From positions 85,597 through 149,596 of the forward strand of contig NZ_JAHUWN010000015.1 of assembly GCF_019219025.1 (NCBI RefSeq): a stretch of 64,000 bases of DNA, in the 5' to 3' direction. The stretch comes from Bacillus sp. sid0103. Lineage in GTDB: Bacteria > Bacillota > Bacilli > Bacillales_B > DSM-18226. Both the position numbers and the translations under genes were made by a program. Below the pieces are notes generated by a model that saw only the letters and a program-made list of their open reading frames with translations, did no database searches and had not been told where the DNA came from. Numbering within the stretch: position 1 is the first letter of the stretch; each line of letters begins with the position of its first letter. Below are positions 27,905 to 35,945 of the stretch, piece after piece.

Positions 27905-28609
27905 ATGGCAAAAAATAATAACAATAGGAAAAAAGAAGCAAAATCATCATCTGCCTTTACTTTTTGGATGATTGGATTGGTTGCGGTTTTTATTTTAGGA
28001 TTCATTTTTTTAGGCAATCATTCCAAACAAGAAGATAAAACTACAGCAATAAAAATTGATTATAGCAATCAGCCATACAAAGGTAAGGAATCAGCTCCTG
28101 TTTCGATCATTGAATTCGGTGATTATAAATGCCCGAATTGCAAAAACTTTGCTAATGATGTAGTACCAATTATCGAGAAAGAACTAGTTGATACTGGGAA
28201 AGCAAAATTTTACTTTATGAATGATTCGTTTATTAACGTGGACTCTACACGATCTGCTAAATTTGCAGAATCAGTATTCCAAGAGCTTGGCAATGAAACG
28301 TTTTGGAAATTCCATGAACTTTTATATGAAAAGCAGCCAGTAGACACCAAGTATGAAAAAATAGATTTGTTTACTGAAGAATTCCTCGTAGATACATTGA
28401 AGGAAGTTGCTAGCGGTAGTGACGTCGATAAGGTTGTGAAAAACTTCCAAGCAAAGAAGTCTGATAATGCGTGGAACAAAGATATGGATTACGCTGAAAA
28501 ACTAGGTGTTACAGGAACCCCAACCATCTTCGTTAATGGGGAAAAGTTTGATGGACAAACTATTGATGACTTAAAAGACATGGTAGAAAAAGCCGCAAAG
28601 GGTGAATAA
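27905..28609 (+). CDS. bdbD: Thiol-disulfide oxidoreductase BdbD (DsbA-like)
   Basis: Start at ATG 27905 behind AAAAGGAG; an earlier frame start at 27854 has no site. 234 residues: a basic N-terminus, one hydrophobic anchor (FWMIGLVAVFILGFIFLG, about residues 20-37), then a thioredoxin fold with active site CPNC in FGDYKCPNCKNF, an inserted helical domain and the cis-proline loop GVTGTPTIFVNG. It acts on the outer face of the membrane, introducing disulfides into exported proteins, and is reoxidised by BdbC encoded 2 bp downstream. Confidence 0.93.
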   Translation: MAKNNNNRKKEAKSSSAFTFWMIGLVAVFILGFIFLGNHSKQEDKTTAIKIDYSNQPYKGKESAPVSIIEFGDYKCPNCKNFANDVVPIIEKELVDTGKAKFYFMNDSFINVDSTRSAKFAESVFQELGNETFWKFHELLYEKQPVDTKYEKIDLFTEEFLVDTLKEVASGSDVDKVVKNFQAKKSDNAWNKDMDYAEKLGVTGTPTIFVNGEKFDGQTIDDLKDMVEKAAKGE

Positions 28610-28611
28610 GT

Positions 28612-29016
28612 ATGAATAAATCCTTACTTCTCGCCTGGATTGCTGCCATCATTGCCACACTAGGTAGTCTATATTTTAGTGAGGTTATGCACTACATTCC
28701 ATGTACACTTTGTTGGTACCAACGAATATTCATGTATCCACTAGCCATTATCCTGGGAGTGGCGGTTTACCGGAATGATAAAGGCATCTATAAATATGCG
28801 CTACCATTATCCATTATTGGCCTCTTAATTGCTGGATACCATACGTTATTACAAAAAATTCCGTATTTACAGCAGTTTGAAATGTGTACAACGGGTGTAC
28901 CCTGTTCCAAGGATTACATTAACTGGCTTGGTTTTGTTACCATTCCGTTATTAGCTTTTATTGCATTTACGATTATTACTGTCTGCTTAATCATAATCTC
29001 GCGTGACAAAAAGTAA
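28612..29016 (+). CDS. bdbC: Disulfide oxidoreductase BdbC (DsbB-like)
   Basis: 134 residues with four predicted helices. The first redox pair is in HYIPCTLCWYQRIFMYPLA, the second in MCTTGVPCSKDYINWLGFVTIPLLA, both typical of DsbB/BdbC. It passes electrons from BdbD to quinone. The gene starts 2 bases after the bdbD stop, as in B. subtilis bdbDC, and a hairpin terminator follows at 29033-29068. Confidence 0.95.
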   Translation: MNKSLLLAWIAAIIATLGSLYFSEVMHYIPCTLCWYQRIFMYPLAIILGVAVYRNDKGIYKYALPLSIIGLLIAGYHTLLQKIPYLQQFEMCTTGVPCSKDYINWLGFVTIPLLAFIAFTIITVCLIIISRDKK

Positions 29017-29032
29017 AGAATTTATCAATTAT

Positions 29033-29069
29033 AAAGAGCGGTGAAACCAATAGGTTTACCGCTCTTTTC
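29033..29069 (+). terminator. Terminator of bdbDC
   Basis: AAAGAGCGGTGAAACC and GGTTTACCGCTCTTT arms (one small bulge) with a T-run. Confidence 0.85.
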
Positions 29070-29130
29070 TGTTGAAAGCCTTTGTTAAATCTACCAATGT
29101 TAATTATTGGTAAATTTAGTAGATTACCAA

Positions 29131-29217
29131 TTAGAACATAAAGGATGCTCCAACAATGATCAATAAAATAAACAACACAACAACTAACGCGAAGCTGCTG
29201 CTACTTCCATGTCCCAT
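29131..29217 (-). CDS. YjcZ-family sporulation miniprotein, 28 aa
   Basis: A 28-codon frame behind AGAGGAGGTG. The product MGHGSSSSFALVVVLFILLIIVGASFMF is a Gly/Ser head followed by one hydrophobic helix (FALVVVLFILLIIVGASFMF). This is the pattern of the YjcZ family of tiny membrane proteins found in Bacillus spores, often written as MxxGxxxFALIVVLFILLIIVG. Its role is probably structural within the forespore or spore membrane. The gene is too short for ordinary ORF calling. Confidence 0.88.
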   Translation of the reverse strand: MGHGSSSSFALVVVLFILLIIVGASFMF

Positions 29218-29447
29218 AAAAATCACCTCCTCTTCTGAATTATTACAATGTATGCTTGAAGGGGGTGAGATGAAACGGACAAACGTTGACTAAAAGAAAA
29301 AATATAGGTCAAATTATTATTGGAAAGACGGTTTGAAGAATTTTAATAAATAAATAATTTTATAGAACATATTATTATAGTATAATAAAATACAGTTATT
29401 TGGATTAATGGAAAAGACAGTCATTTTACTTGAAGAGGTGTTAGGCA

Positions 29448-30431
29448 ATGGCAAAAATTTTAGTAGCAGGTGAGATCCCGCAAAAGGGATTAGAGATGTT
29501 ATTAGAAGATCACGAGGTGGAAGTATTTACAGGAGTGAAATTGATTACTGAAACTGAATTAAAAGAGCGAATCCAAGATAAGGATGCTCTTCTAAGCTTA
29601 TTATCTACCCCAGTATCAAAAGAAGTAATTGACCAGGCCCCTCATTTAAAAATCATTGCAAACTATGGAGCTGGTTTTAATAATATTGATTTTGAACATG
29701 CAGCATCTAAAGGAATTCCAACCACCAATACACCAATCGCATCAACTGCGGCAACGGCTGACCTTACGATTGCACTTTTATTAGCTGCAGCAAGAAGAGT
29801 AGCCGAAGGGGATGAAGTCTGTCGTACGGTTGGTTTTAATGGGTGGGCTCCCCTTTATTTTCGAGGACGTGAAGTAACAGGAAAAACGATCGGGGTCGTT
29901 GGATTTGGTCAAATTGGACAAGCTGTTGCGAAACGAGCGGCTGCCTTTGACATGAAGGTTTTATATACGGGTCCAAACCGAAAAAGTCCTCAAGTTGAAC
30001 AGTCACTTAACGCGACATACGTATCTTTTGATGAATTAGTTGCTGAATCCGATTTTATTACGATTAATTGTGCGTATAATCCAACGATGAAACACATGTT
30101 CAGCACGAAGCAATTCGAAATGATGAAACCTACAGCCTATTTGATTAACTGTGCTCGAGGGCCAATTGTGGATGAAGCTGCATTGATATCGGCATTGGAA
30201 GGGAATCAGATTGAGGGAGCCGGCATTGACGTATTTGAATTCGAACCGGAAATTAGTGACGGTTTGAAAAAATTGAAAAACGTTGTATTAACACCACATA
30301 TCGGTAATGCAACTTATGAAGCACGTGATGCCATGGCGATTATGGCGGCAGGGAACATTGTTAAGGTGTTAAGAGGCGAGGCCCCTTCATATGTGATTAA
30401 TGGGGTTAAGAAAGAACCCATTCTCGTCTAA
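29448..30431 (+). CDS. D-2-hydroxyacid dehydrogenase (glyoxylate/hydroxypyruvate reductase type)
   Basis: 327 residues with the D-isomer-specific 2-hydroxyacid dehydrogenase layout. The substrate-binding part holds IIANYGAGFNNIDFEHA. The NAD-binding motif is TIGVVGFGQIGQAVAKRAAAFDM. Catalytic Arg is in INCARGPIVDE, Glu in DVFEFEPE, and His in LTPHIGNATYEARDAMA. It probably reduces glyoxylate, hydroxypyruvate or a related 2-oxo acid with NAD(P)H. Substrate is not resolved by sequence. Single gene; terminator follows. Confidence 0.88.
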   Translation: MAKILVAGEIPQKGLEMLLEDHEVEVFTGVKLITETELKERIQDKDALLSLLSTPVSKEVIDQAPHLKIIANYGAGFNNIDFEHAASKGIPTTNTPIASTAATADLTIALLLAAARRVAEGDEVCRTVGFNGWAPLYFRGREVTGKTIGVVGFGQIGQAVAKRAAAFDMKVLYTGPNRKSPQVEQSLNATYVSFDELVAESDFITINCAYNPTMKHMFSTKQFEMMKPTAYLINCARGPIVDEAALISALEGNQIEGAGIDVFEFEPEISDGLKKLKNVVLTPHIGNATYEARDAMAIMAAGNIVKVLRGEAPSYVINGVKKEPILV

Positions 30432-30446
30432 ATCGTATATGAACTG

Positions 30447-30475
30447 AAAAAAAGACGGCAGGTGCCGTCTTTTCT
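30447..30475 (+). terminator. Terminator after hydroxyacid dehydrogenase gene
   Basis: AAAAGACGGCA and TGCCGTCTTTT arms separated by GG, with A-run before and T-run after; likely works in both directions. Confidence 0.85.
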
Positions 30476-30560
30476 TATGAATATTGGGGACGAAGTTTAG
30501 CTCGTTTATTGACATCCTGTTCGGCACTAAGAGCTGCATTTGCCCCGTCAGCTGCAGAAT

Positions 30561-31007
30561 TTAAACAGATCTGCCCAAGAATGCCGTTAGCATCCATACA
30601 TGCTTCTCAAGTTCAGAGTGAATGGCGAGCAGCATGTCTCCAGTCGTTTCATCATTTTTTTCTTCCGCATAGCTCATACCTTCTTTAAGTTCGCCAATGA
30701 TTATAGAGAAGTCGTTGATCACTGATTCCACCATTTCCACCGTGGATTCATTACCTGAAGCTTCCTTAATAGAAGATATTTCAAGATACTCTTTCATTGT
30801 CGCTGCCGGTTTTCCTCCGATTGCTAGCAACCGTTCTGCTAATTCATCGACATGAAGACCAGCCTCATTATAAAACTCTTCAAATTTGACATGTAAGGTA
30901 AAGAATTGCTCCCCTTTCACATACCAATGATAGTTATGTAACTTCGTATACAAGACAGACCAGTTTGCAATTTGTTTGTTAAGTACACTCACTAACTGAT
31001 TTTCCAT
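30561..31007 (-). CDS. dps: Dps-family ferritin-like DNA-protection protein
   Basis: 148 residues, the usual Dps length. The inter-subunit ferroxidase ligands are visible: His in [11 protein letters not shown], then [27 protein letters not shown] with the Asp and Glu ligands. It oxidises ferrous iron with peroxide and stores it, in the cytoplasm, protecting DNA under oxidative stress. The ribosome site is AAAGGAGG. In B. subtilis the homologue MrgA is under PerR; only a weak PerR-like stretch is seen upstream here. Confidence 0.93.
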   Translation of the reverse strand: MENQLVSVLNKQIANWSVLYTKLHNYHWYVKGEQFFTLHVKFEEFYNEAGLHVDELAERLLAIGGKPAATMKEYLEISSIKEASGNESTVEMVESVINDFSIIIGELKEGMSYAEEKNDETTGDMLLAIHSELEKHVWMLTAFLGRSV

Positions 31008-31375
31008 AATAATATAGCCTCCTTTTTCACTTCACTTATATTATTACCAAAGTTTGACTTGAAATCCTGTATGATTTTAAGGAATTTGTTGTCAATTTAG
31101 TGAAAAATCGTGGATTTAAAGAGTGAATAGCTCAATTAGGATGTTACATGCATGAAACAATATGTAATAATTTGTCCTATCCTATCCATACCAACCATTT
31201 AGTGGGATTTACTAATAAAAAGAAGATATTTCCATTTAATAGATAAATCCCTTCATAGTGGGCGCCATCTCAGCCTATTTGCTGTTACCACTTTTTGGCT
31301 AATGAATTGGAATGTTACAACTGATAGCCTTAAGAGTATAGACAAGCGAGGAACAAAAATTGGAGGTAATAAATA
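31008..31375. other. Intergenic stretch between dps and the LysM hydrolase gene
   Basis: About 370 bp holding the divergent promoters of dps (minus) and the LysM hydrolase (plus). No coding frame with a ribosome site is seen. The ATATTATTACC segment near 31040 is only a weak match to a PerR box. Confidence 0.5.
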
Positions 31376-31978
31376 ATGAATAAATTTAAAAAACTACTAA
31401 TTGCTACCGGACTTATCTTATCGATGTCAGCTTTTACGTTAAATGGAACAACTGAAGCAGCAACAACAACACATAAAGTACAATCAGGTGAAACCTATTG
31501 GAAAATTGCCGCAAAGTACGGTGTTACTGTTAATAGTCTATTAAAAGCAAACAACAAAACTAGTAATCTCCTTTATGCGGGAACAAATCTAGTTATTCCA
31601 AATTCTACGATTACAGCAGCAGAAAAAGACTTAATGGCCCGTCTTGTTCGCGCTGAAGCAGTGGGTGAGCCGTATGCAGGGAAAGTAGCTGTTGCGACAG
31701 TAATTCTGAACCGAGTTGCAAGCCCTGATTTCCCGAATACTGTTAAGGGTGTTGTCTATCAAAAGTCTAATGGTTATTTTGCATTCACGCCTGTAAAAAA
31801 TGGTACGATTAACCAACCTGCTGATGCTGCTTCAAAAAGAGCTGTAAATGAAGCGCTTGCCTTCAGAGGGCAAGGCAAAGGATCATTATTCTTCTATAAT
31901 CCAAAAACAGCTGTAAGTAAGTGGATCTTTTCACGTGAAGTAACGGTAACGATTGGTAACCACCGTTTCGCGAAGTAA
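31376..31978 (+). CDS. Secreted LysM / SleB-type cell-wall hydrolase
   Basis: 200 residues. A signal peptide occupies about 1-29 (cleavage after TEA or near EAATT). One LysM domain follows (HKVQSGETYWKIAAKYGVTVNSLLKANN...LYAGTNLVIP), then a Hydrolase_2 domain of the SleB/CwlJ family (LMARLVRAEAVGEPYAGKVAVATVILNRV with the catalytic Glu, and SLFFYNPKTAVSKW). Such enzymes cut cortex or vegetative peptidoglycan; spore germination hydrolases share the domain. The ribosome site is TTGGAGG. A terminator with arms GCAGTGAAT/ATTCACTGC follows. Confidence 0.92.
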   Translation: MNKFKKLLIATGLILSMSAFTLNGTTEAATTTHKVQSGETYWKIAAKYGVTVNSLLKANNKTSNLLYAGTNLVIPNSTITAAEKDLMARLVRAEAVGEPYAGKVAVATVILNRVASPDFPNTVKGVVYQKSNGYFAFTPVKNGTINQPADAASKRAVNEALAFRGQGKGSLFFYNPKTAVSKWIFSREVTVTIGNHRFAK

Positions 31979-32028
31979 ACGTCTAGTGTAATGATAGTAT
32001 TTCAAGAACCTAAAAAAATAAACATAGA

Positions 32029-32066
32029 AGCAGTGAATTCCTATAAATGGATTCACTGCTTTTTTG
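32029..32066 (+). terminator. Terminator after LysM hydrolase gene
   Basis: GAAGCAGTGAAT and GATTCACTGCTTTTTT arms. Its T-run ends directly at the first enhancer-like site of the downstream permease promoter. Confidence 0.87.
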
Positions 32067-32103
32067 TTATGCAAAAAAGAGTAGGTTATGCAAAATTACA
32101 TAA
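32067..32103 (+). promoter_or_regulatory. Paired upstream activator sites of the permease promoter
   Basis: Two copies of an 18-bp element, TTATGCAAAAAAGAGTAG (32067) and TTATGCAAAATTACATAA (32086), 19 bp apart. The second is a good dyad. They lie about 100-125 bp before the expected sigma-54 start point. The same element precedes the other two sigma-54 promoters, so it is the likely binding site of the activator encoded at 35946. Confidence 0.72.
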
Positions 32104-32173
32104 AAATCAAAGTTTAAAGGTTGAAAAAAGTTAAAAAAGTAATAGAAAAGCACCTAAATTCTATAAAAAAAAC

Positions 32174-32190
32174 TGGCATGAAAATTGCAA
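32174..32190 (+). promoter_or_regulatory. Sigma-54 (-24/-12) promoter of the APC permease gene
   Basis: TGGCAT-GAAAA-TTGCAA, with GG and GC elements 12 bp apart as required for sigma-54 (consensus TGGCAC-N5-TTGCW). The leader to the gene is about 135 bp and contains a cre-like site at 32278. Confidence 0.85.
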
Positions 32191-32277
32191 TTATTTAAAA
32201 TAGTAAGATTTTTAAGTAAAATGGAAGGAGGCTCTCTACTGGTTAAAAATTAGTACTCCATCAATGCTCGAACAAAA

Positions 32278-32291
32278 TGTAAATGCTTACA
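32278..32291 (+). promoter_or_regulatory. Possible CcpA (cre) site in the permease leader
   Basis: TGTAAATGCTTACA resembles the cre consensus with one change in the central CG. It lies downstream of the sigma-54 start, where CcpA could act as a roadblock, as known for some sigma-L genes of B. subtilis. Confidence 0.4.
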
Positions 32292-32332
32292 ATTGCTTGT
32301 TAATAAACGAATAACCGGATATAAAAGGAGAG

Positions 32333-33694
32333 ATGGTTGAATTGGAGAATACTACTCTTAAGCGCTCACTTGGATTATGGGCGATTGTTATGCTCGGATT
32401 GGGTTATATGACACCAACCATAGTGTTTGATACGTTTGGAATTGTCTCTGAAGAAACAAATGGTGTTGTCCCACTTGCATACCTTGCAGCATTAGTTGTT
32501 ATGTTATTTACCGCTATTAGTTATGGAAAAATGGTAAAGGTATTTCCGAGTGCTGGTTCGGCCTATACGTATACCCGCGAGACCATGAGCCCGCATCTCG
32601 GATTCATAGTCGGCTGGGCAGCGTTGCTTGATTATATATTGCTTCCTATGGTAAATGCATTGATTATTCGTATCTACATGGTATCTGTATTTCCGGAAGT
32701 GCCAGCCTGGATTTGGGTTGTCGCGTATGTTACGATCGTCACTGCCATTAATGCTTGGAGCATGGGGAAAACATCCAATTTAAATGCATTGCTCGTTATT
32801 TTTGAAGTGGTCTTAATTGCCGCATTTATTGTCCTTGCTTTTGTCCAGCTTTCAAAAGGAATGGGGCAAGGGACGATTTTCACAACGGAACCGCTCTTCC
32901 ATTCCAATATCCAACTAGGTGCAGTTTTGACGGGGGCAACCGTAGTTTGTTTCTCCTTCATTGGGTTTGATGCAGTAACCATGTATGCAGAGGAAGCCAT
33001 TGACCAAAAAACGATGCCTAGAGCGATTATGTTGACGGTCTTTATTGGCGGTGCCATCTTTTTCCTTTGTAGTTATTTCGCCCAAGCCTTATTTCCAGAT
33101 ATTTCAGGTTTCAAGGTAACCGATGATACATTACCTGAAATCGGCTTGTTTGTGGGTGGGACTTTTTTTAAACTGATTTTCCTTTCAGGTGCTTTTGCAG
33201 CAACCGTAGCTTCTGGACTTGCCTCACACGCAAGTGTATCAAGGCTTTTGTACGTTATGGGACGTAATGGTGTCCTACCAAAAAAGGCATTTGGTTATGT
33301 CCATCCCAAATTCCGGACACCAGTTTTTAATGTCATCTTGGTGGGGGTGGTATCCTTGCTTGCAATTTCTCCAAGCTTAGAGCTAATTTCTTCCTTTATT
33401 AATTTTGGCGCATTAATTGCGTTTACATTCGTCAACTTATCGGTCATTGTTCATTTCGTCTTTCGCCAAAAGAGATATAAAACCGCTAAAGATATTTTAT
33501 CTTATTTAATAATGCCGGTCATTGGGGCTGGATTAACGGGAATTTTGTGGGCCAACTTACAATTTGATGCGCTCATTGGCGGGATCGTTTGGATTGTAAT
33601 TGGTGTGGTCTATATGCTATTCCAAACAAGATTCTTTAAAATCAAAATTGCTGACTTAAATATTGATGACGCGGAAAGGACCTCTTCCCTTTAA
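32333..33694 (+). CDS. APC-family amino acid/polyamine permease (putrescine importer-like)
   Basis: 453 residues with about 12 helices of the APC superfamily. Motifs: LWAIVMLGLGYMTPTIVFDTFGIVSEETNG near the start, FPSAGSAYTYTRETMSPHLGFIVGWAALLDYILLP, and SFIGFDAVTMYAEEAIDQKTMPRAI. The arrangement resembles PuuP/putrescine and APC permeases. The start may be ATG 32333 (very close to AAAGGAG) or TTG 32342 (spaced ~11). A sigma-54 promoter and the same activator sites as the catabolic genes place it in the polyamine regulon. Substrate is inferred from that context. Confidence 0.85.
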   Translation: MVELENTTLKRSLGLWAIVMLGLGYMTPTIVFDTFGIVSEETNGVVPLAYLAALVVMLFTAISYGKMVKVFPSAGSAYTYTRETMSPHLGFIVGWAALLDYILLPMVNALIIRIYMVSVFPEVPAWIWVVAYVTIVTAINAWSMGKTSNLNALLVIFEVVLIAAFIVLAFVQLSKGMGQGTIFTTEPLFHSNIQLGAVLTGATVVCFSFIGFDAVTMYAEEAIDQKTMPRAIMLTVFIGGAIFFLCSYFAQALFPDISGFKVTDDTLPEIGLFVGGTFFKLIFLSGAFAATVASGLASHASVSRLLYVMGRNGVLPKKAFGYVHPKFRTPVFNVILVGVVSLLAISPSLELISSFINFGALIAFTFVNLSVIVHFVFRQKRYKTAKDILSYLIMPVIGAGLTGILWANLQFDALIGGIVWIVIGVVYMLFQTRFFKIKIADLNIDDAERTSSL

Positions 33695-33724
33695 GGAGGA
33701 AAATACACAAAGAAAAGTTACTTG

Positions 33725-33749
33725 AGCCAGGCTAATAGCCTGGCTTTTT
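33725..33749 (+). terminator. Terminator of the permease gene
   Basis: AGCCAGGCT and AGCCTGGCT arms (33725-33733, 33737-33745) with TTTTT. Confidence 0.88.
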
Positions 33750-33806
33750 GCTTATTTAAAAGGGTTGTTTGAAAGGCTGGGTGTGTATTACATTGGGAAT
33801 TTAAAT

Positions 33807-33843
33807 GTATGCAGAATTGAATAATTCAATCATTTCTTCATAG
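33807..33843 (+). promoter_or_regulatory. Paired upstream activator sites of the glutamate dehydrogenase promoter
   Basis: GTATGCAGAATTGAATAA (33807-33824) matches the element seen before the permease and aldehyde dehydrogenase. A weaker inverted copy, reading CTATGAAGAAATGATTGA on the minus strand, lies 19 bp on (33826-33843). They are centred about 75-105 bp upstream of the expected start point. Confidence 0.62.
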
Positions 33844-33893
33844 CGCTTACCTCATTTTTACTAAATCACCATACAAAACCGCTACTTAATAAT

Positions 33894-33910
33894 TGGCACG
33901 AAACTTGCTT
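33894..33910 (+). promoter_or_regulatory. Sigma-54 promoter of the glutamate dehydrogenase operon
   Basis: TGGCACG-AAAC-TTGCTT, an almost ideal -24/-12 element (GG at 33895, GC at 33907). The coding start is only 35 bp further. Confidence 0.9.
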
Positions 33911-33944
33911 TATTCATAGTAACAAAAAAAAATGAGGTGTTAGA

Positions 33945-35231
33945 ATGGCAGTCGAATCTCTAGACATGAAGAATACGATAGAAACCGTGCAGGATAATTC
34001 CCTTCTTGAGTTTCAAGAAACGTTAAAGGAATCTGTTAACATCCTGAACTACCCACCCCAAGTATTCGAATTTCTAAAGAAGCCGATGAGATTTTTAGAA
34101 GTGAGTATCCCTGTGCGTCTGGACAACGGGCAAACAGAAATATTCCAGGGTTACAGGGCTCAGCATAATGATGCCTCTGGTCCGACGAAAGGTGGAATTC
34201 GATTTCATCCAGACGTCACTCCTGATGAGGTTAAGGCGTTGGCAGGCTGGATGAGCTTGAAATGCGGTATTACCGACCTGCCATATGGCGGTGCAAAAGG
34301 CGGGATTATCTGTGATCCTCGTCAAATGAGTTTAGATGAATTGGAGAGATTGAGCCGGGGTTACGTAAGAGCAGTTAGTCAGCTTGTTGGACCAACAAAA
34401 GATATTCCAGCGCCTGATATGTATACGAACTCGCAAATTATGGCGTGGATGCTCGATGAATATGACCATATCCGTGAATTTGACTCCCCGGGTTTTATCA
34501 CAGGTAAGCCAATTGCACTTGGTGGATCGAAGGGCAGGGAAACAGCTACATCAAAAGGAGTTTTATATACGCTGCAAATGGTATGTGAATTGAGGGAAAT
34601 GCATTTAAAAGATACCCGTGTCATCATCCAAGGGTTTGGAAATGTCGGCAGTTACCTTGCCCAGTATCTATATGAGATTGGCGCTAAAGTAATTGGTATT
34701 GGTGATATGCTTGGTGGTTTATATGATGAAAATGGGCTAGATATACCCTATCTTCTGGAAAATAGAGATTCCTTTGGCATTGTTTCAAATCGCTTTAAAA
34801 GCTCGATATCGAACCAAGAATTATTAGAAAAAGAATGTGATATCCTCATTCCAGCAGCAATTTCCGGGGTTATTAATAAATATAATGCAAGTAAAGTTAA
34901 CTGCAATATTATCATTGAAGCTGCAAATGGACCTACCACAAAGGTTGCGCTAAAAATACTTGATGAACGCGAGATCCTTGTTGTCCCTGACATTCTTGCC
35001 AATTCCGGCGGCGTTATTGTCTCTTATTTTGAATGGTGTCAAAACAACCAAGGCTATTATTGGACCGAGGAAACAGTAGATGAGCGGCTCAAGGAAAAAA
35101 TAACTGCCAGCTTTTTAAAGGTTTATCAGACCTCCAAAAGGTATGGTGTAAATATGAAAATTGCTGCTTATATTGAAGGAATCCAAAAGCTATCAGAGGC
35201 CTCAAGGCTTAGAGGATGGTTGAAATATTAA
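33945..35231 (+). CDS. Glutamate dehydrogenase (RocG/GudB-like)
   Basis: 428 residues, standard for the hexameric NAD enzyme. Signatures are GYRAQHNDASGPTKGGIRFHP, the catalytic lysine in LPYGGAKGGI (about residues 111-120), DIPAPDMYTNSQIMAWM, the NAD site VIIQGFGNVGSYLAQYL (about 227-243) and ANSGGVIVSYFEWCQN. It converts glutamate to 2-oxoglutarate and ammonia. Sigma-54 control is like B. subtilis rocG. In this cluster it would recycle the glutamate formed by the two aminotransferases. A glutamate role fits; leucine/phenylalanine dehydrogenases are shorter and differ at these motifs. Confidence 0.93.
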   Translation: MAVESLDMKNTIETVQDNSLLEFQETLKESVNILNYPPQVFEFLKKPMRFLEVSIPVRLDNGQTEIFQGYRAQHNDASGPTKGGIRFHPDVTPDEVKALAGWMSLKCGITDLPYGGAKGGIICDPRQMSLDELERLSRGYVRAVSQLVGPTKDIPAPDMYTNSQIMAWMLDEYDHIREFDSPGFITGKPIALGGSKGRETATSKGVLYTLQMVCELREMHLKDTRVIIQGFGNVGSYLAQYLYEIGAKVIGIGDMLGGLYDENGLDIPYLLENRDSFGIVSNRFKSSISNQELLEKECDILIPAAISGVINKYNASKVNCNIIIEAANGPTTKVALKILDEREILVVPDILANSGGVIVSYFEWCQNNQGYYWTEETVDERLKEKITASFLKVYQTSKRYGVNMKIAAYIEGIQKLSEASRLRGWLKY

Positions 35232-35265
35232 AAAATTCATCGAAAAAAAGAGGAGGAAGTGTGGT

Positions 35266-35556
35266 ATGACACTAGATATATTATCTGAACAAAAAGAACA
35301 GCAGCTGTTACACTACTTTTGTTTAATTTCAACTAACCATCGCTATGATTTGACAATTGGTTATTCAAAGCTGTTTTTTGGAAAAGCGATGGTCACTTCG
35401 ATTCAGTCTGGGAAAATGGTATTACTTTGTCAAGAAGATACCTATTTAGACCATCATTGGGCAGAAAAACTGGGGATCGAAGCAGAGGATATTCTGGATT
35501 TTCAAGAATTCTTTAGTTCAGTATTACAAAGACGGCCTTTTCAGGAGCAGTATTAA
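35266..35556 (+). CDS. DUF3055-like small protein, 96 aa
   Basis: 96 residues behind GAGGAGG, 34 bp after the glutamate dehydrogenase stop. The core NHRYDLTIGYSKLFFGKAMVTSIQSGKMVLLCQED recalls the DUF3055 family of Firmicutes, where an R-(Y/F)-D..., FFGK and (L/I)Q(S/T) pattern is conserved. No catalytic motif is known for that family. Position in the operon suggests a helper or regulator of glutamate dehydrogenase; this is inference only. Confidence 0.65.
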   Translation: MTLDILSEQKEQQLLHYFCLISTNHRYDLTIGYSKLFFGKAMVTSIQSGKMVLLCQEDTYLDHHWAEKLGIEAEDILDFQEFFSSVLQRRPFQEQY

Positions 35557-35578
35557 ACGTAAAAGAAGGGTGATGTGC

Positions 35579-35827
35579 ATGTACTATGGTGTAGTTCTTA
35601 GCCCGTGTTATGGGAAAGTGGAAAGGATTTCGATTAAGAGTGAGTCAAGAATTTATGAGTGGGAAACCTTATTTATCATTAAATCACAATCAGGCAAGGT
35701 CGAAACGGTTCAGACTAGTTTGAGTGGCGAAGTCGAATCGCTAGAAGTTCAGGAAGGGGATTATGTTATTCCCGGGATGGTTCTCGCCTATATAAAGGAA
35801 GATTTATTTGTTACCGGCAGCGATTAA
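35579..35827 (+). CDS. Small biotinyl/lipoyl-domain-like protein lacking the modified lysine
   Basis: About 82 residues; start ATG 35579 (or 35573) after AAGAAGGG. The C-terminal half, LSGEVESLEVQEGDYVIPGMVLAYIKED, has the SG-V...V-EGD-V--G--L--I pattern of biotin/lipoyl carrier domains. The preceding hairpin, where carriers have (M/D)KM or DKA, reads KSQSGKVETVQ: no canonical lysine motif. It is therefore either a non-modified relative or a carrier using another lysine. It is the third gene of the sigma-54 glutamate dehydrogenase operon and is followed by a terminator. Confidence 0.65.
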   Translation: MYYGVVLSPCYGKVERISIKSESRIYEWETLFIIKSQSGKVETVQTSLSGEVESLEVQEGDYVIPGMVLAYIKEDLFVTGSD

Positions 35828-35838
35828 ATCCAAGAGAA

Positions 35839-35869
35839 AAGAAGATGGGGGCACACATCTTCTTTTTTT
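35839..35869 (+). terminator. Terminator of the glutamate dehydrogenase operon
   Basis: AAGAAGATG and CATCTTCTT arms around an 8-base loop with seven T. Confidence 0.87.
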
Positions 35870-35945
35870 GTGCCATAATTAAATTAAAATATTTCTAATA
35901 AAGTGATAGTATAAGGTAGATAAGGTGTTAAGGGGGAAGTAAACG

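Noticed and set aside
30475..30597. 40-aa minus-strand frame past the dps stop ending in NKRAKLRPQYS
   Set aside because: It starts inside dps in another frame, lacks a ribosome site, and ends in a terminator stem. It could be a remnant but nothing supports expression.
31036..31051. PerR box upstream of dps
   Set aside because: Only about 9 of 14 positions fit the TTATAATNATTATAA consensus; too weak to annotate although PerR control of dps/mrgA is known in B. subtilis.
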